A stretch of DNA of 64,000 bases from Leucobacter denitrificans (GCF_014396385.1 NZ_CP060716.1:1550001-1614000), one strand, 5' to 3'; counted from the first letter of the stretch, positions 42,730 to 57,081 are shown. Notes: generated from the letters alone by a model not told the origin. A program made the numbers and translations.

Positions 42730-43456
42730 CGCGCTCATAGCGCAAGAACACGAAGCTCTCGTCGTCGCTGAGCAGGCTCGCGACACGAAAGTCGCGCGGC
42801 GACTCCACGCTCGAGTGCGCGATACGCGGCGCTTGTCCGCTCACAAAATGCGGAGAAACGGTGAGGCAGACTTCGTCCACGAGATCCACCTCGAGCAGCG
42901 AGCCGAAGAGCGTTGGGCCCCCCTCGCTGAGTATTCGCCCGAGACCCAGGTCTCCAAGATGGTGGATCACCTCACCGAGATCAATCGCGTCCTCTCCATC
43001 GAGCGGACCCTCGCTACACATCACCACGTCGGCGACCTGCTCAAGCAGTTCACGCTGCCCAGCAGGCGCATCAGTGCGCGCGAACACAATCGGCCTGCTC
43101 TCTGCCTTCGTGAACACCGACATGTCGGGGGTGAGGTCGAGCGATCCACTCACGATAGCCATGCGAGGCACTCGCGACAGCCCGAGTGATTCGCGGCGGT
43201 CTGCATACTCTTCAGGCAGATTCAACCCGCCGTACCCCTCGGCTCGCACCGTGCCCGCGCCGACGAGCACAACGTCGCAGAGCGTGCGCAGCACCTTCAT
43301 GAGTTCACGATCGTGGTGGCCGCCGAGTCCCCCGCTCCGACCGTCAATCGTGACGGCGCCGTCAGCGCTCGAAACGAAGTTCATGCGCACGTGTGGCTCA
43401 CCAGATTCAGGGAGCGGATATGCGCTCCACCAATCAAGTTTCGATGACGAAGTCAC
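42704..43456 (-). CDS. Pyrimidine reductase family protein (RibD C-terminal domain)
   Basis: 250 residues, a single RibD C-terminal (dihydrofolate-reductase-like) domain: VRMNFVSSADGAVTIDGRSG, then LCDVVLVGAGTVRAEGYGG and LGRILSEGGPTLFGSLL. There is no deaminase domain. Relatives reduce the riboflavin precursor or other pterin- or flavin-related pyrimidines with NADPH. The ATG overlaps the FolP-like stop by four bases. A role in folate or flavin metabolism is inferred from family and neighbours. Confidence 0.87.
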   Translation of the reverse strand: MTSSSKLDWWSAYPLPESGEPHVRMNFVSSADGAVTIDGRSGGLGGHHDRELMKVLRTLCDVVLVGAGTVRAEGYGGLNLPEEYADRRESLGLSRVPRMAIVSGSLDLTPDMSVFTKAESRPIVFARTDAPAGQRELLEQVADVVMCSEGPLDGEDAIDLGEVIHHLGDLGLGRILSEGGPTLFGSLLEVDLVDEVCLTVSPHFVSGQAPRIAHSSVESPRDFRVASLLSDDESFVFLRYERATSGEAAQ

Positions 43457-44400
43457 ACTGACACCTCACTGTTCACGGATTGGGGTTGCGCTGGTTCAGG
43501 TCGAGCCTCAGCTCCGAGAACCGGCATGTTATGGCGCAAATACGCGGGTCGGCGCCAGCCCTGAATCGCTTCAAACATGTGGATCGCATCAACTGTCTCA
43601 GGCACATTGTGTACCCGCACGATGCGCGCCCCCTGCGTTGCACACCACACGGCGCTCGACAGCGAGCCTGAGAGACGCTCACTGCGTTCTCGGTGCAGTG
43701 ATTCACCAATGAAGTCTTTGTTCGAGAGCGCGACAAGCAACGGGTATCCCATGTTCGCGAACTCTTCGAGCCGGCGGGTGATCTCGAGGCTGTGCAAGGT
43801 GTTCTTGTTAAGGTCGTGGCCCGGATCCACAATGATCTGCTCTGGCCGCACCCCACGCGCGAGCGCGAGCTCGACCCGAGACTCGAGAAACTCACGCACC
43901 TCGGCGACGATGTCCTCGTACACAGGGCCAACGAGGCGCGTTCGCGGCTTCGCGACACTGTGCGCGATGATGAGTAGCGCGTCGCTGTCAGCGACGATGT
44001 CGGCCATCGCGGGATCGTGCAGGCCCGTCGTATCGTTCACCACGGCGGCACCCGCTTCGATCGCACGGCGCGCAACCTCAGGGTGGAACGTATCGACGCT
44101 CACGGGCCCGTGGGGAGCGAGTTCGCGAACGAACGGCACGACTCGATCCGCCTCTTCGTCGACCGGCAATGGCGGCCCGGGAGCGAATTTCACTCCCCCG
44201 ACGTCGAGCAGATCAGCGCCGTGCTCGAACGCGCGCACCCCTGCCTGCACCGCCGCGTCGAGCTCAAACGTGGCACCGCGGTCGTAGAACGAGTCAGGAG
44301 TGCGATTCACAATCGCCATGACTGCGACCTTCTCTTGAAAGTCGATGTCGCGGCCACCAAGATTGTGGATCAGCGCGTCGATCTTCGGCCTAACGATCAC
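43453..44400 (-). CDS. Dihydropteroate synthase-family protein (FolP2-like)
   Basis: 315 residues with a TIM-barrel DHPS pattern: MAIVNRTPDSFYDRG, then HGADLLDVGGVKFAPG, VVNDTTG and IIVDPGHDLNKN. True FolP reads MGVVNVTPDSFSDGG; the R at the V-N-x-T-P position, extended N-terminus and C-terminus match actinobacterial FolP2. Mycobacterial FolP2 lacks detectable DHPS activity, so the reaction may not be folate synthesis. It is the middle gene of a three-gene operon with four-base overlaps on both sides. Confidence 0.87.
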   Translation of the reverse strand: MIVRPKIDALIHNLGGRDIDFQEKVAVMAIVNRTPDSFYDRGATFELDAAVQAGVRAFEHGADLLDVGGVKFAPGPPLPVDEEADRVVPFVRELAPHGPVSVDTFHPEVARRAIEAGAAVVNDTTGLHDPAMADIVADSDALLIIAHSVAKPRTRLVGPVYEDIVAEVREFLESRVELALARGVRPEQIIVDPGHDLNKNTLHSLEITRRLEEFANMGYPLLVALSNKDFIGESLHRERSERLSGSLSSAVWCATQGARIVRVHNVPETVDAIHMFEAIQGWRRPAYLRHNMPVLGAEARPEPAQPQSVNSEVSV

Positions 44401-45620
44401 TCGGCAGCCAACTCTTCAAGCGTCGAGTTCGTGTCAGCAAGGCGTGACTCATCAATCGTGTGCTTGCTACGAATGAGCTGCTGTACCGCCTCATTCACAT
44501 CCCAAATATTTACGTTCATGCCGGCGACGACACTCCCCTCTCTCACCCAGAATGCGATGTATTCGTTCGCCGCGAGATCGCCGCGCACCACTATTTTCGC
44601 GTCTTTCATGAGATGTGGGTAGCCAGACAGCTCCATGCCAAGCTCAAACTGGTCGGTGTAGAAGTATGGGATCTCGTCGTAACTCACCGTCTCTCCGGTG
44701 AGCGCGCGAGCCACTGCCTTGCCCTGGTTGAGGGCATTTGACCAGTGCTCGCTGCGCAACCTGCGACCGGCGACTGGGTGCTGCACATTCGCGACGTCGC
44801 CAATAGCGAATACGTCAGCCGCGCTCGTGCGAAAAGAATCATCGGTGAGAATGCCGTCGTCGACCTCGATTCCGGCCGCTGTTGCAAGCTCGGTATTTGG
44901 CTCTGCCCCTACACCGACAACCACAAGGTCTGCCGGAATCGTTTCGCCATTGACCACCACGCCTTTGACTCGGCCGTCGCCAGCGATGCGATCCACCGCC
45001 GCATTCATCACGAATTTCACGCCGTGAGACTCATGGAGGCGCTGAAACTCAGTGCCGAGGGTGTTTCCAAGCGCCGCCGATAGCGGCACACTGCCGCGCG
45101 CCACAACGGTGACCTCGTTGCCGAGCGAGCGCGCAGAGGCCGCGACCTCCATGCCGATCCACCCCGAACCGATGACGACCACCCGGCGGTCACCCGACTT
45201 CAACAGGTCGTGTAATTCGGTGCTCTCGTCGACGGTGCGAAGGGTGTGCACGCCGGCGAGATCGGCCCCTTCGATGTCGAGCACTCGCGCACGTGACCCC
45301 GTCGCGATGACCAGCTTGTCGTACGCTAGGCGCTCGCCACTTTCGGTCGAAACCTCGTGAGTGTCGGTGTGGATCGCGCTCACCCTCACCCCAGTTCGCA
45401 CGTCGATGCGCTGCTCCGCGTACCAATCGTCGGGCTTGAGGTACACGCTGTCGGGTTCGTGCTTGCCCTGCAGCACCTCCTTCGAGAGAGGCGGCCGCTC
45501 GTACGGAAAGTGCGGTTCTGCCGCGAGGATCGTCACGTCCCCCGCGTACCCCAGTTCTCGCACAGTTCTTGCGGCTCTGCCTCCCGCGAGTCCGCCGCCG
45601 ATGATCACAATTCCTGACAT
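44397..45620 (-). CDS. FAD-dependent pyridine nucleotide-disulfide-family oxidoreductase (ferredoxin/rubredoxin reductase type)
   Basis: 407 residues from the ATG at 45620, five bases after AAGGAG. Two dinucleotide-binding domains: FAD motif IIGGGLAGGRAARTVRELG at the N-terminus and NAD motif VVVIGSGWIGMEVAASA near 145-165. FAD-binding motif 2 is TSAADVFAIGDVAN near 275. The C-terminal domain is typical of ferredoxin reductases of aromatic dioxygenases and rubredoxin reductases. No ferredoxin gene is adjacent. It is co-transcribed with folP2-like and RibD-C-like genes, though the link between these functions is unclear. Confidence 0.88.
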   Translation of the reverse strand: MSGIVIIGGGLAGGRAARTVRELGYAGDVTILAAEPHFPYERPPLSKEVLQGKHEPDSVYLKPDDWYAEQRIDVRTGVRVSAIHTDTHEVSTESGERLAYDKLVIATGSRARVLDIEGADLAGVHTLRTVDESTELHDLLKSGDRRVVVIGSGWIGMEVAASARSLGNEVTVVARGSVPLSAALGNTLGTEFQRLHESHGVKFVMNAAVDRIAGDGRVKGVVVNGETIPADLVVVGVGAEPNTELATAAGIEVDDGILTDDSFRTSAADVFAIGDVANVQHPVAGRRLRSEHWSNALNQGKAVARALTGETVSYDEIPYFYTDQFELGMELSGYPHLMKDAKIVVRGDLAANEYIAFWVREGSVVAGMNVNIWDVNEAVQQLIRSKHTIDESRLADTNSTLEELAAE

Positions 45621-45696
45621 CATCACTCCTTCGTGGTCGAGTGTGTTGCCTCAGGCCCGTAGCCCCAGGTTAGGCATAGGATGCAGTTTGGGCAAG

Positions 45697-47061
45697 GTGC
45701 ACCAGTCCCGGAGGAAGGCGGCGATTCTGAGAGAAGTACTCATTGTCGCGAACCGGCTTCCGGTGAGCGTGGACGCATCGACACTCACGTCAGGTGGCCT
45801 TGTGAGCGCGCTGGCTCCCGTCTCGGATGCCATCGGTAGTACGTGGGTCGGCTGGCTCGAGAACGGGCCTGCAGAGCCGTTTGTAGTCGATGGGCAGCGG
45901 CTAGTTGCGGTGCACACCTCGCGCGAGCAATACGCCCGGTACTACGAGGGCTTTGCAAACCAGGTACTTTGGCCCGTGTTTCACGGACTTGGTGAGTACG
46001 AGACGCATCCGCCTGTGCAAAGCGAGGCCGCGAACTGGCTGAACGCGTACCGGAAGGTCAATCGCGCGTTTGCCGAACGTATCGCTGAGGTCGCGAGCAA
46101 TGGCGCTCTTGTATGGGTGCAGGACTATCACTTGCTGCTCCTACCCGAGATGCTTCGCTCTTTGCGCCCCGACCTGCGTGTAGCGGTGTTTCTCCACATT
46201 CCTTTTCCCGATCCCGCTGCTCTCGTCACGAAACCTTGGGCGCGGGAGCTCGTGAGCGAGCTCGGTGCGGCACAACTCATTGGCACGCAGCGAGAGCGCG
46301 ATGCACGGCATCTGGGCGCCGCTCTCCATCTCCTGAGCCCACAGTCCTCGCCAGTGGTTCGCGCGTTTCCCATCTCAATCGATACGGCACCGATTCTTCA
46401 AGAGGCGAATCGTGCTTCGTCGCCGAGCACGGTCACCTCTGTGCGTGAGCGGCTCGGCGTCACAGATCGGCCGATGCTCCTGGGTGTGGATCGCATCGAC
46501 TACACCAAGGGCATCATCGAACGCATCGAAGCGTTCTCTGCCCTACTTGGTTCGTGGGAGGGCTCAGAGCCACTCCCCACGCTTGTGCAGGTGCTCACGC
46601 CAACTCGAGAGACCATACCTGCCTATCAGGGTTACCTCGCGCGCGTGAATGTTGCGACGACAGAGGTCAATAGGCAATTCGGTACTGCGAGTTACACGCC
46701 AATCGTGAACATCAACGGGTCGTATTCGCTACCAGAGCTGATCGAGCTTTTTCTCGCGACCGATGTAATGTGCGTAACCCCGCTTCGAGACGGCATGAAT
46801 CTTGTTGCAAAAGAGTTTGTCGCCTCACGAGTCGACGATTCCGGGGTGCTCTTGCTGAGTAGCGAAGCGGGGGCTGCCGACGAGCTTCATTCCGCACTTA
46901 TTGTGGATCCCCGATCACAGCTCGAGCTCACCGACGGCATGCGGCGCGCACTCAAAATGAGTGATGAGGAGATGCGGATCCGCATGCGGTCACTTCGCAA
47001 GCATGTTCTCGGACATACCGTGCACAACTGGGCCAGTAACTTCATAAAGGCCGCGAGCTAA
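45697..47061 (+). CDS. otsA: Trehalose-6-phosphate synthase
   Basis: 454 residues if the GTG at 45697 is used. The conserved N-terminus IVANRLPVS follows soon after, and the family motifs [26 protein letters not shown] and the C-terminal [16 protein letters not shown] are all present, so it is a full GT20 enzyme. It joins UDP-glucose and glucose 6-phosphate to trehalose 6-phosphate, often for osmotic protection. The best ribosome site (CGGAGGAAGG) lies 9-12 bases before an in-frame ATT and CTG, not before any standard start. No trehalose-6-phosphatase gene is adjacent; a strong hairpin follows. Confidence 0.9.
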   Translation: MHQSRRKAAILREVLIVANRLPVSVDASTLTSGGLVSALAPVSDAIGSTWVGWLENGPAEPFVVDGQRLVAVHTSREQYARYYEGFANQVLWPVFHGLGEYETHPPVQSEAANWLNAYRKVNRAFAERIAEVASNGALVWVQDYHLLLLPEMLRSLRPDLRVAVFLHIPFPDPAALVTKPWARELVSELGAAQLIGTQRERDARHLGAALHLLSPQSSPVVRAFPISIDTAPILQEANRASSPSTVTSVRERLGVTDRPMLLGVDRIDYTKGIIERIEAFSALLGSWEGSEPLPTLVQVLTPTRETIPAYQGYLARVNVATTEVNRQFGTASYTPIVNINGSYSLPELIELFLATDVMCVTPLRDGMNLVAKEFVASRVDDSGVLLLSSEAGAADELHSALIVDPRSQLELTDGMRRALKMSDEEMRIRMRSLRKHVLGHTVHNWASNFIKAAS

Positions 47062-47078
47062 CACCAGCGAAATACAAC

Positions 47079-47108
47079 GAAGGGCAGTTGATTTCTCAAC
47101 TGCCCTTC
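47079..47108. terminator. Hairpin terminator after otsA
   Basis: GAAGGGCAGTTG and its perfect complement form 12-bp arms with a 6-base loop, 17 bases past the otsA stop and next to the convergent tRNA-Ile gene. It can serve both. Confidence 0.8.
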
Positions 47109-47115
47109 TGTCATT

Positions 47116-47192
47116 TGGTGGGGCTACCAGGACTTGAACCTGGGACCTCTTCATTATCAGTGAAGCGCTCTAACCACCTGAGCTATAGCCCC
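47116..47192 (-). tRNA. tRNA-Ile (GAT)
   Basis: On the minus strand GGGGCTA pairs with TAGCCCC. The anticodon stem-loop CTTCA-CTGATAA-TGAAG gives anticodon GAT. The T arm has GTTCAAGTC and the 3' CCA is encoded, unlike in the other two tRNAs here. Length is 77 bases including CCA. Confidence 0.95.
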
Positions 47193-47256
47193 TTGACCAA
47201 GCAATTACTCTACCGGTTCGGAGAGAAATTGCGAAATCGAAAGCGACGAATCGCCG

Positions 47257-47656
47257 TTAGTTGCTCGTAAATCCGAGCTGGAATCCGCCAAGCACGCGAA
47301 CCAGCAGGTTGTAGATCAATGACCCGATAGCGCCGAGCACCGTTCCCACAATCGTGTTGAGAATGCCAACCACCACTGAGAAGAAAGCCACCTGCGGGAA
47401 GCCGATGAAGTTCATCAAGCTTTGTTCTTCACCAACAATGTCCATGAAGAGCGCGTCGATTCGCCCGAATACACCGGTTGTCTGAAGTACGACGTATACG
47501 AGTATTGCCGCGACGATTCCCACAATAGCGAGACAGATCGAAACCAGGAATGAGAACTTCACTGCCGACCAGAAGTCCACATAGACGAGCTTGAGGCGTA
47601 CCTGCTTAGCTGGCGCTTTCTTGCGCGTCTTCTTTGCGAGCCTATCTGCGACTGTG

Positions 47657-47664
<8 letters not shown>
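47257..47664 (-). CDS. DUF3566 domain-containing membrane protein
   Basis: 135 residues. A basic N-terminus ([19 protein letters not shown]) precedes two membrane regions: [24 protein letters not shown] at about 38-61 and [35 protein letters not shown] near the end. It immediately follows gyrA with an eight-base overlap, the conserved place of this family in actinobacteria. Function is unknown; it has been linked in some species to growth at the origin-proximal locus only by gene order. Confidence 0.9.
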
Positions 47665-52352
<4,688 letters not shown>

Positions 52353-52387
52353 CTACACAGATACGAGCAAAAAGCAGCGCTCAGCGC

Positions 52388-52876
52388 CTATCCATAGGTA
52401 TCTCTTGGTCCTCGACCGGGAACGACTCGCGGTCCGTGTCGCCAACTTGGCGCACCTGGAGCAAGGAACCTCATGTCACGAATTTCAGCGTCTGGATACT
52501 CAGAAAGGAGTCTCGTGAGCATCTCTCCTCTAAGGCGTCGAAGTTCGGTCGCCCAAGTTGTCGAATCGCACTGAACCTCAAGTACTCCACGCGCGATTCC
52601 GAGCACTCGTGTGTGATCTGAGGTCGGAGGCCCAACGAATGCCCCCCATTCATCGATGATTCTGGCTTGATCTAATTCCACAGACCAGCCCATGTCACGA
52701 ACCACTGTATTGAGAACAGCCCCCAAGGCATTCGGCTCTCGACCTTTCCCAAATGGTGTCGATTTGCCGTTTTCATCGCCACTTGCTCTTCGCAGACGGC
52801 GTTGCACCTTTCCGCGCCACACACTTTTGGCCCGCAAATATGCCGCGGCGACGAAACTCTCCATGGAGGAGGACAT
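52388..52876 (-). CDS. dciA: DciA family protein (DUF721)
   Basis: 162 residues. The N-terminal half is basic (AKSVWRGKVQRRLRRASG). The C-terminal DUF721 domain has WSVELDQARIIDEWGAFVG and LEVQCDSTTWATELRRLRGEMLTRL. DciA loads the replicative helicase DnaB in bacteria lacking DnaC/DnaI. The recF-dciA-gyrB order is standard in actinobacteria. Its ATG overlaps the recF stop by one base. Confidence 0.9.
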   Translation of the reverse strand: MSSSMESFVAAAYLRAKSVWRGKVQRRLRRASGDENGKSTPFGKGREPNALGAVLNTVVRDMGWSVELDQARIIDEWGAFVGPPTSDHTRVLGIARGVLEVQCDSTTWATELRRLRGEMLTRLLSEYPDAEIRDMRFLAPGAPSWRHGPRVVPGRGPRDTYG

Positions 52877-54048
52877 TAGCTTGCGCCTCCCCCGGACAGA
52901 ACTCCTGCGTGAACCTCGATGCGATGCCAGGCTTGCCCCACTGGCACGTCTTCTTCGACCGCTGCTGTAACAATAACTTGCTCGAAGTCTCCAACAAGAG
53001 TCATTAGTCGCTCGCGTCTACCAAGATCGAGCTCTGCAAAGACATCATCAAGGATGATTACCGGATCACCAGCTGATGACTCTGCTCTCAGGATATTGGC
53101 GAGTGCGATTTTTAAAGACAATGCAAACGACCAAGACTCACCGTGACTTGCGAAACCTTTTACCGGGAGATTATTCAGTGAAAAATATAGATCATCTCGG
53201 TGCGGTCCAACCAGTGTTACGCCGCGATCTAGCTCACGTGAGCGAACCAACGCCAATGCTTCTCGAAACTGACCGGTGAGCGTTTCACGTGAAACATCCT
53301 CTATCTCCTCAATAGCCAACGTTTCACGTGAAACAACAGAGAGAGTTTCAAGTACTGACTCTCTCAAACCAACTTTGGGTGAGTGGTCATTGCCCACAAG
53401 GAGCTGGTAGGCATCGCTCAGTGGTTGGATCACATCACGGACAAACTCTCTGCGTGCAAGCATGATACTCACGCCGTGTTCGACGAGCTGGTCGTCCCAC
53501 ACATCCAGCGTCGCCAGCTGGCCGGGGCTGCTACGCGATACACCGCGGGCAGACTTTAAGAGTGATGTACGCTGACGAACCACACGTTCGTAGTCGGCGA
53601 GCACCCCTGCGGCTACCGGAAGTCGAGTTATCAGTGCATCGTCAAGGAACCTGCGGCGGACCGAGGGCTCCCCTCGCACAATCGCCAAGTCTTCGGGAGC
53701 AAATGTAACTGAAGCGAACCATCTCGTGAGCTCGCGCGCGCGCACAACATTTCCGCCTATCTGCGCACGATTTGCTCCGGTTCTGTTGAGTTGCGCTTCG
53801 AGCACAACTACTCGCTCCCCTGAGGCAACGCTCATACGCAATATTGCTGAGGGCATTCCCGCGCGAATCATCGCAGAATCTTGAGACACGCGATGTGATC
53901 TCAATGTTGAGAAATAGGCGATCGCCTCGACCAGATTGGTTTTGCCCTGCCCATTTCGTCCTACGAGCAAATTCGGTCCCGCTTGTAGCGGCAACTCAGC
54001 TGTCTTATAGTTGCGAAAGTCGCCAAGCGATAAATGAGCGACCCTCAT
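52876..54048 (-). CDS. recF: DNA replication/repair protein RecF
   Basis: 390 residues. Walker A is LLVGRNGQGKTNLVEAI (about 28-44), the signature region contains KGFASHGESWSFALSLKIA, and Walker B is PVIILDDVFAELD. It binds gapped DNA and helps load RecA. Two perfect parS cores lie inside the coding sequence near residues 238-256, where they encode the repeated VSRETL found there. The gene is four bases downstream of dnaN and ends overlapping dciA. Confidence 0.96.
   Translation of the reverse strand: MRVAHLSLGDFRNYKTAELPLQAGPNLLVGRNGQGKTNLVEAIAYFSTLRSHRVSQDSAMIRAGMPSAILRMSVASGERVVVLEAQLNRTGANRAQIGGNVVRARELTRWFASVTFAPEDLAIVRGEPSVRRRFLDDALITRLPVAAGVLADYERVVRQRTSLLKSARGVSRSSPGQLATLDVWDDQLVEHGVSIMLARREFVRDVIQPLSDAYQLLVGNDHSPKVGLRESVLETLSVVSRETLAIEEIEDVSRETLTGQFREALALVRSRELDRGVTLVGPHRDDLYFSLNNLPVKGFASHGESWSFALSLKIALANILRAESSAGDPVIILDDVFAELDLGRRERLMTLVGDFEQVIVTAAVEEDVPVGQAWHRIEVHAGVLSGGGAS
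53281..53296. other. parS: parS site 1 (in recF)
   Basis: CGTTTCACGTGAAACA contains the perfect 14-bp palindrome GTTTCACGTGAAAC. ParB, encoded at 61161-62198, binds such sites to organise the origin region. Confidence 0.9.
53320..53335. other. parS: parS site 2 (in recF)
   Basis: A second identical 16-base copy with the perfect GTTTCACGTGAAAC core, 39 bp from the first. The two copies account for a repeated VSRETL in RecF. Confidence 0.9.
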
Positions 54049-54052
54049 ACGA

Positions 54053-55195
54053 CTATCTCAACAATAGGTTTGGCTGAAGTAGATACCTGAAGCTAGCCTC
54101 GTCGGCTTCTTCCTTGCTCCTCTGGCTGGTGATTAGCACAGGGCCTGGCTTACCTGGATTCTCGGTTCGGGTGAAGGCGATCCGCGTAAATTCAGCTCGC
54201 GTTGAGCGGAGGCCGTCTAGCAAGAACTGCGGCTTCAATGACACAACGATCTCATCGCCAACGAGATGAACATCTACGTTTTCCACGGCCTGAGCCGACT
54301 CGGTTCCGGCTGCCTCGAGCATCACCGTGCCTTCCGAGAACGAAAATCGCAAAGCCGCTTCACGCTCGAGCACCAGACCGACACGACCAACTGCCTCAAC
54401 GAGATCACCCGTGTTCACCACGGCGTAATTTTCAATTGCCTCGGGGAAAAGCCTGCCCACTGGCGGGTAATTTCCCTTGATAAGCAACGATGTCACCGTC
54501 TTGTTGCCGCCGGTGAATGCGATAAGCTCACGTTCCCCATCTTTCACAATCGTGATTCGAACTTCCCCGTCACCCGAGAAGGTCTTACCGACTTCGGTAA
54601 CAATCTTCGACGGAACAAGTGCCGTGAGATGCTCACCAGCTCCGCGATCTTCCCAGTCAAGGCTGCGGGTAGCGACACGATAGCGGTCAGTTGCTGTCAG
54701 AGTAAGCACCCGCTCTGAAACCTCGAACTGAACACCGGTAATCACAGGCGTTACGTCATCTCGAGAAGCTGCGAGTGAGACCTGCGCAACAGCGTCCGCA
54801 AAGTCTTCTGCGGGAACCGCGCCAGAGGTTGAATCAACCTGCGGAACCTGTGGGTACTCCTCCACCGGCATAGCCGGAAGTGTAAACGTTGCGCTTCCGC
54901 AGCGAACCTCGACTCGATTATCGATGAGGGCCACCTGAACATCGGCGTGTGGAAGCCTCTGCGCAATCTCACCCAGCAGACGCCCTGAAACAAGAGCGCG
55001 ACCCGCATCTGTCACTGCGGCAGAAATCCCAGTTTGGGCAGAGACCTCGTAGTCGAATGACGAAATTGTTAGTTCATCTCCATCAGCGTGTAACAACACA
55101 CCACTCAACAGTGGTTGAGTGGGTCGCTGAGGAAGAAGTTTCACCGCGAACGACACAGCGTCGCTGAACACGTCTCGATTGACAGTGAATCGCAT
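54053..55195 (-). CDS. dnaN: DNA polymerase III beta subunit (sliding clamp)
   Basis: 380 residues from the ATG at 55195 (MRFTVNRDVFSDAV); the longer frame adds 13 residues. Three repeated clamp domains are visible, with RPTQPLLSGVLLHADGDELTI early, SRDDVTPVITGVQFEV in the middle and the end FRYLLQPNLLLR, near the usual MPMR/L terminus. It tethers DNA polymerase to DNA. It lies between oriC and recF. Confidence 0.97.
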   Translation of the reverse strand: MRFTVNRDVFSDAVSFAVKLLPQRPTQPLLSGVLLHADGDELTISSFDYEVSAQTGISAAVTDAGRALVSGRLLGEIAQRLPHADVQVALIDNRVEVRCGSATFTLPAMPVEEYPQVPQVDSTSGAVPAEDFADAVAQVSLAASRDDVTPVITGVQFEVSERVLTLTATDRYRVATRSLDWEDRGAGEHLTALVPSKIVTEVGKTFSGDGEVRITIVKDGERELIAFTGGNKTVTSLLIKGNYPPVGRLFPEAIENYAVVNTGDLVEAVGRVGLVLEREAALRFSFSEGTVMLEAAGTESAQAVENVDVHLVGDEIVVSLKPQFLLDGLRSTRAEFTRIAFTRTENPGKPGPVLITSQRSKEEADEASFRYLLQPNLLLR

Positions 55196-55542
55196 CAATA
55201 CTCCATTCGACTGTGCACCTGGCACTAGCCCCACAATCTTTGCACAACTTGATGTCTCACGTCACCCGGCCGTTCGGAAACGGAGTGTGATCGAGTTACA
55301 TGAATTCAATAAGAAATCTGTAATAGTAATAAGGGCTGTGGAAACTGTGGATAACTCAGAAGTGGCTAGACATCTGTAGGAAACTACATCGTTGTGAGTT
55401 GTTTGCACGTCGTGGATAGCGCGATATCCGCATGAATACGCGAATCCAGCTGAAAACCCACAATCCACAGGTAGACGCAAACGATCCACAAATAATTGAA
55501 GTTATCCCCAGTTATCCACAAGGAGTTGTGAGCTGTGGAAGA
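55196..55542. other. oriC: Replication origin oriC (dnaN-dnaA intergenic region)
   Basis: This 347-bp gene-free gap holds several DnaA boxes: TGTGGATAA at 55346-55354, TTATCCACA at 55512-55520, TTATCCCCA at 55502-55510, and weaker CAATCCACA (55461), CGATCCACA (55482) and TGTGGAAAC-like copies near 55336. An AT-rich stretch at about 55297-55330 could be the unwinding element. Position between dnaN and dnaA and box density identify oriC. Where unwinding starts is inferred. Confidence 0.88.
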
Positions 55543-56976
55543 TTAGCGGGCCTTTTGACGCACGCGAGTCGTGAGTTCTGTGACCTGGTTATATACCGAC
55601 CGACGTTCAGCAATAAGCTTTGTGATCTTCCGATGGGCATACATGACTGTCGTGTGATCTCGGCCACCAAACAAATCACCGATCTTTGGAAGCGAGAGCG
55701 CGGTGAGATCTCGACACAGGTACATCGCGATCTGGCGTGCAAGAGCAATTTGCTGTGATCGTGAAGGACCATAGAGATCATCGACCGACAGATCGAAGTA
55801 TTCGGCAGCGCAGCTAATGATGTCTGTCGGCTGCACCTCGTTGTCGGCATCAATCGAAATAAGGTCTTTCAGTACACTCTGGACCAGTGCCATATCGATG
55901 CGTTGTCGAGTGAGGTTTGCGTACGCTGTGACACGGATGAGTGTCCCCTCGAGCTCGCGAATATTCGACGAGAACTTTGATGCAATGAACTCCAGGATGG
56001 AGTCATCGACTTCGAGACGCTCACGTTGGGCCTTCTTTCGAAGAATCGCGATACGAGTTTCGAGGTCAGGCGCCTGAATGTCGGTAAGCAGTCCCCACTC
56101 GAATCGCGAGGTAATACGTTCTTCGAAACCGCGCAATTGCTTTGGCTGCACGTCACTCGTAATGACTACCTGTTTGTTGTGCCCATGAAGTGTGTTGAAG
56201 GTGTGGAAAAAGGCCTCTTGGGTTTCGGCCTTTCCTTCAAGGAACTGGATATCGTCGACAAGCAGGACATCGACGCTGCGGTAACGCTCCTGGAACTGCG
56301 CTCCCTGATTGTTTGCGATTGAGTTGATGAAATCGTTCGTGAAGTCCTCAGAACTCACGTAACGTACCCGAACCTCCGGAAAAAGTTCGCGAACGTAGTG
56401 TCCGATTGCGTGAAGCAGGTGAGTTTTACCAAGGCCAGAATCACCGTAGATGAATAGAGGATTATAGGCCTGAGCAGGGGATTCTGCGACGGCTAATGCA
56501 GCAGCGTGTGCAAGACGGTTGGATTGACCGATAACAAACGAGTCGAAATCGTACTTTTCATTGAGGTGCGGCTTCTCCGCGGGTTCGCTCGCAGCATGGC
56601 GGCTCCGAGGTTCCTGTACCGGGCGATCCAATCTCGTCGCCGAGGGAACAGTAGGTTCGGGCGCATCTGTAAAGGCCGACTCGCTGCGTACAGGCTCAGG
56701 GGCAGGTACTGCATCCTCATCAACAATGACGACGAAGTTGTTAATGCTCTCAACGGAGGGGACACCGGCAAGCGCTGACATGATGGGCGGACGCAGTCTG
56801 CCATCAAGAAGCTTCAGGGTAAAGTCCGACTGAACCGCAAGATACAGAGTTCCGGCCGCGACCCCACGCGGAGTCGCTAACGTCAACTGGGCCCCATACA
56901 CGGGGCCAACGGATGCATCAGCGTTCACATGACGCTTGATCTCTTCCCAGAGTTCGTAGAGTTCTTCGTCAGACAT
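55543..56976 (-). CDS. dnaA: Chromosomal replication initiator DnaA
   Basis: 477 residues from the ATG at 56976 (MSDEELYELWEEI), which puts the domain I tryptophan at residue 10; an ATG at 57006 would add ten basic residues. Walker A is GDSGLGKTHLLHAIG, Walker B LLVDDIQFLEGKAE. Domain IV has the DnaA-box-binding signature GGRDHTTVMYAHRKI. The Pro/Ala/Glu linker is short. It binds the boxes in oriC and opens the duplex. The gene reads away from rpmH. Confidence 0.97.
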   Translation of the reverse strand: MSDEELYELWEEIKRHVNADASVGPVYGAQLTLATPRGVAAGTLYLAVQSDFTLKLLDGRLRPPIMSALAGVPSVESINNFVVIVDEDAVPAPEPVRSESAFTDAPEPTVPSATRLDRPVQEPRSRHAASEPAEKPHLNEKYDFDSFVIGQSNRLAHAAALAVAESPAQAYNPLFIYGDSGLGKTHLLHAIGHYVRELFPEVRVRYVSSEDFTNDFINSIANNQGAQFQERYRSVDVLLVDDIQFLEGKAETQEAFFHTFNTLHGHNKQVVITSDVQPKQLRGFEERITSRFEWGLLTDIQAPDLETRIAILRKKAQRERLEVDDSILEFIASKFSSNIRELEGTLIRVTAYANLTRQRIDMALVQSVLKDLISIDADNEVQPTDIISCAAEYFDLSVDDLYGPSRSQQIALARQIAMYLCRDLTALSLPKIGDLFGGRDHTTVMYAHRKITKLIAERRSVYNQVTELTTRVRQKAR

Positions 56977-57018
56977 GCGCTTCTTCTTGGTAAGGTTCAA
57001 ACCCATCCCGAAATTGGG

Positions 57019-57081
57019 TTATCCACAGATGAGTGTACCCAAGAATCGCACAAACATGCCTCTTTTGACCAATTATCCACA
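57019..57081. promoter_or_regulatory. DnaA boxes between dnaA and rpmH
   Basis: Two perfect TTATCCACA copies occur at 57019-57027 and 57073-57081 in the 288-bp gap upstream of dnaA. They are placed to allow DnaA to regulate its own promoter or to act as part of an extended origin. Confidence 0.8.
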
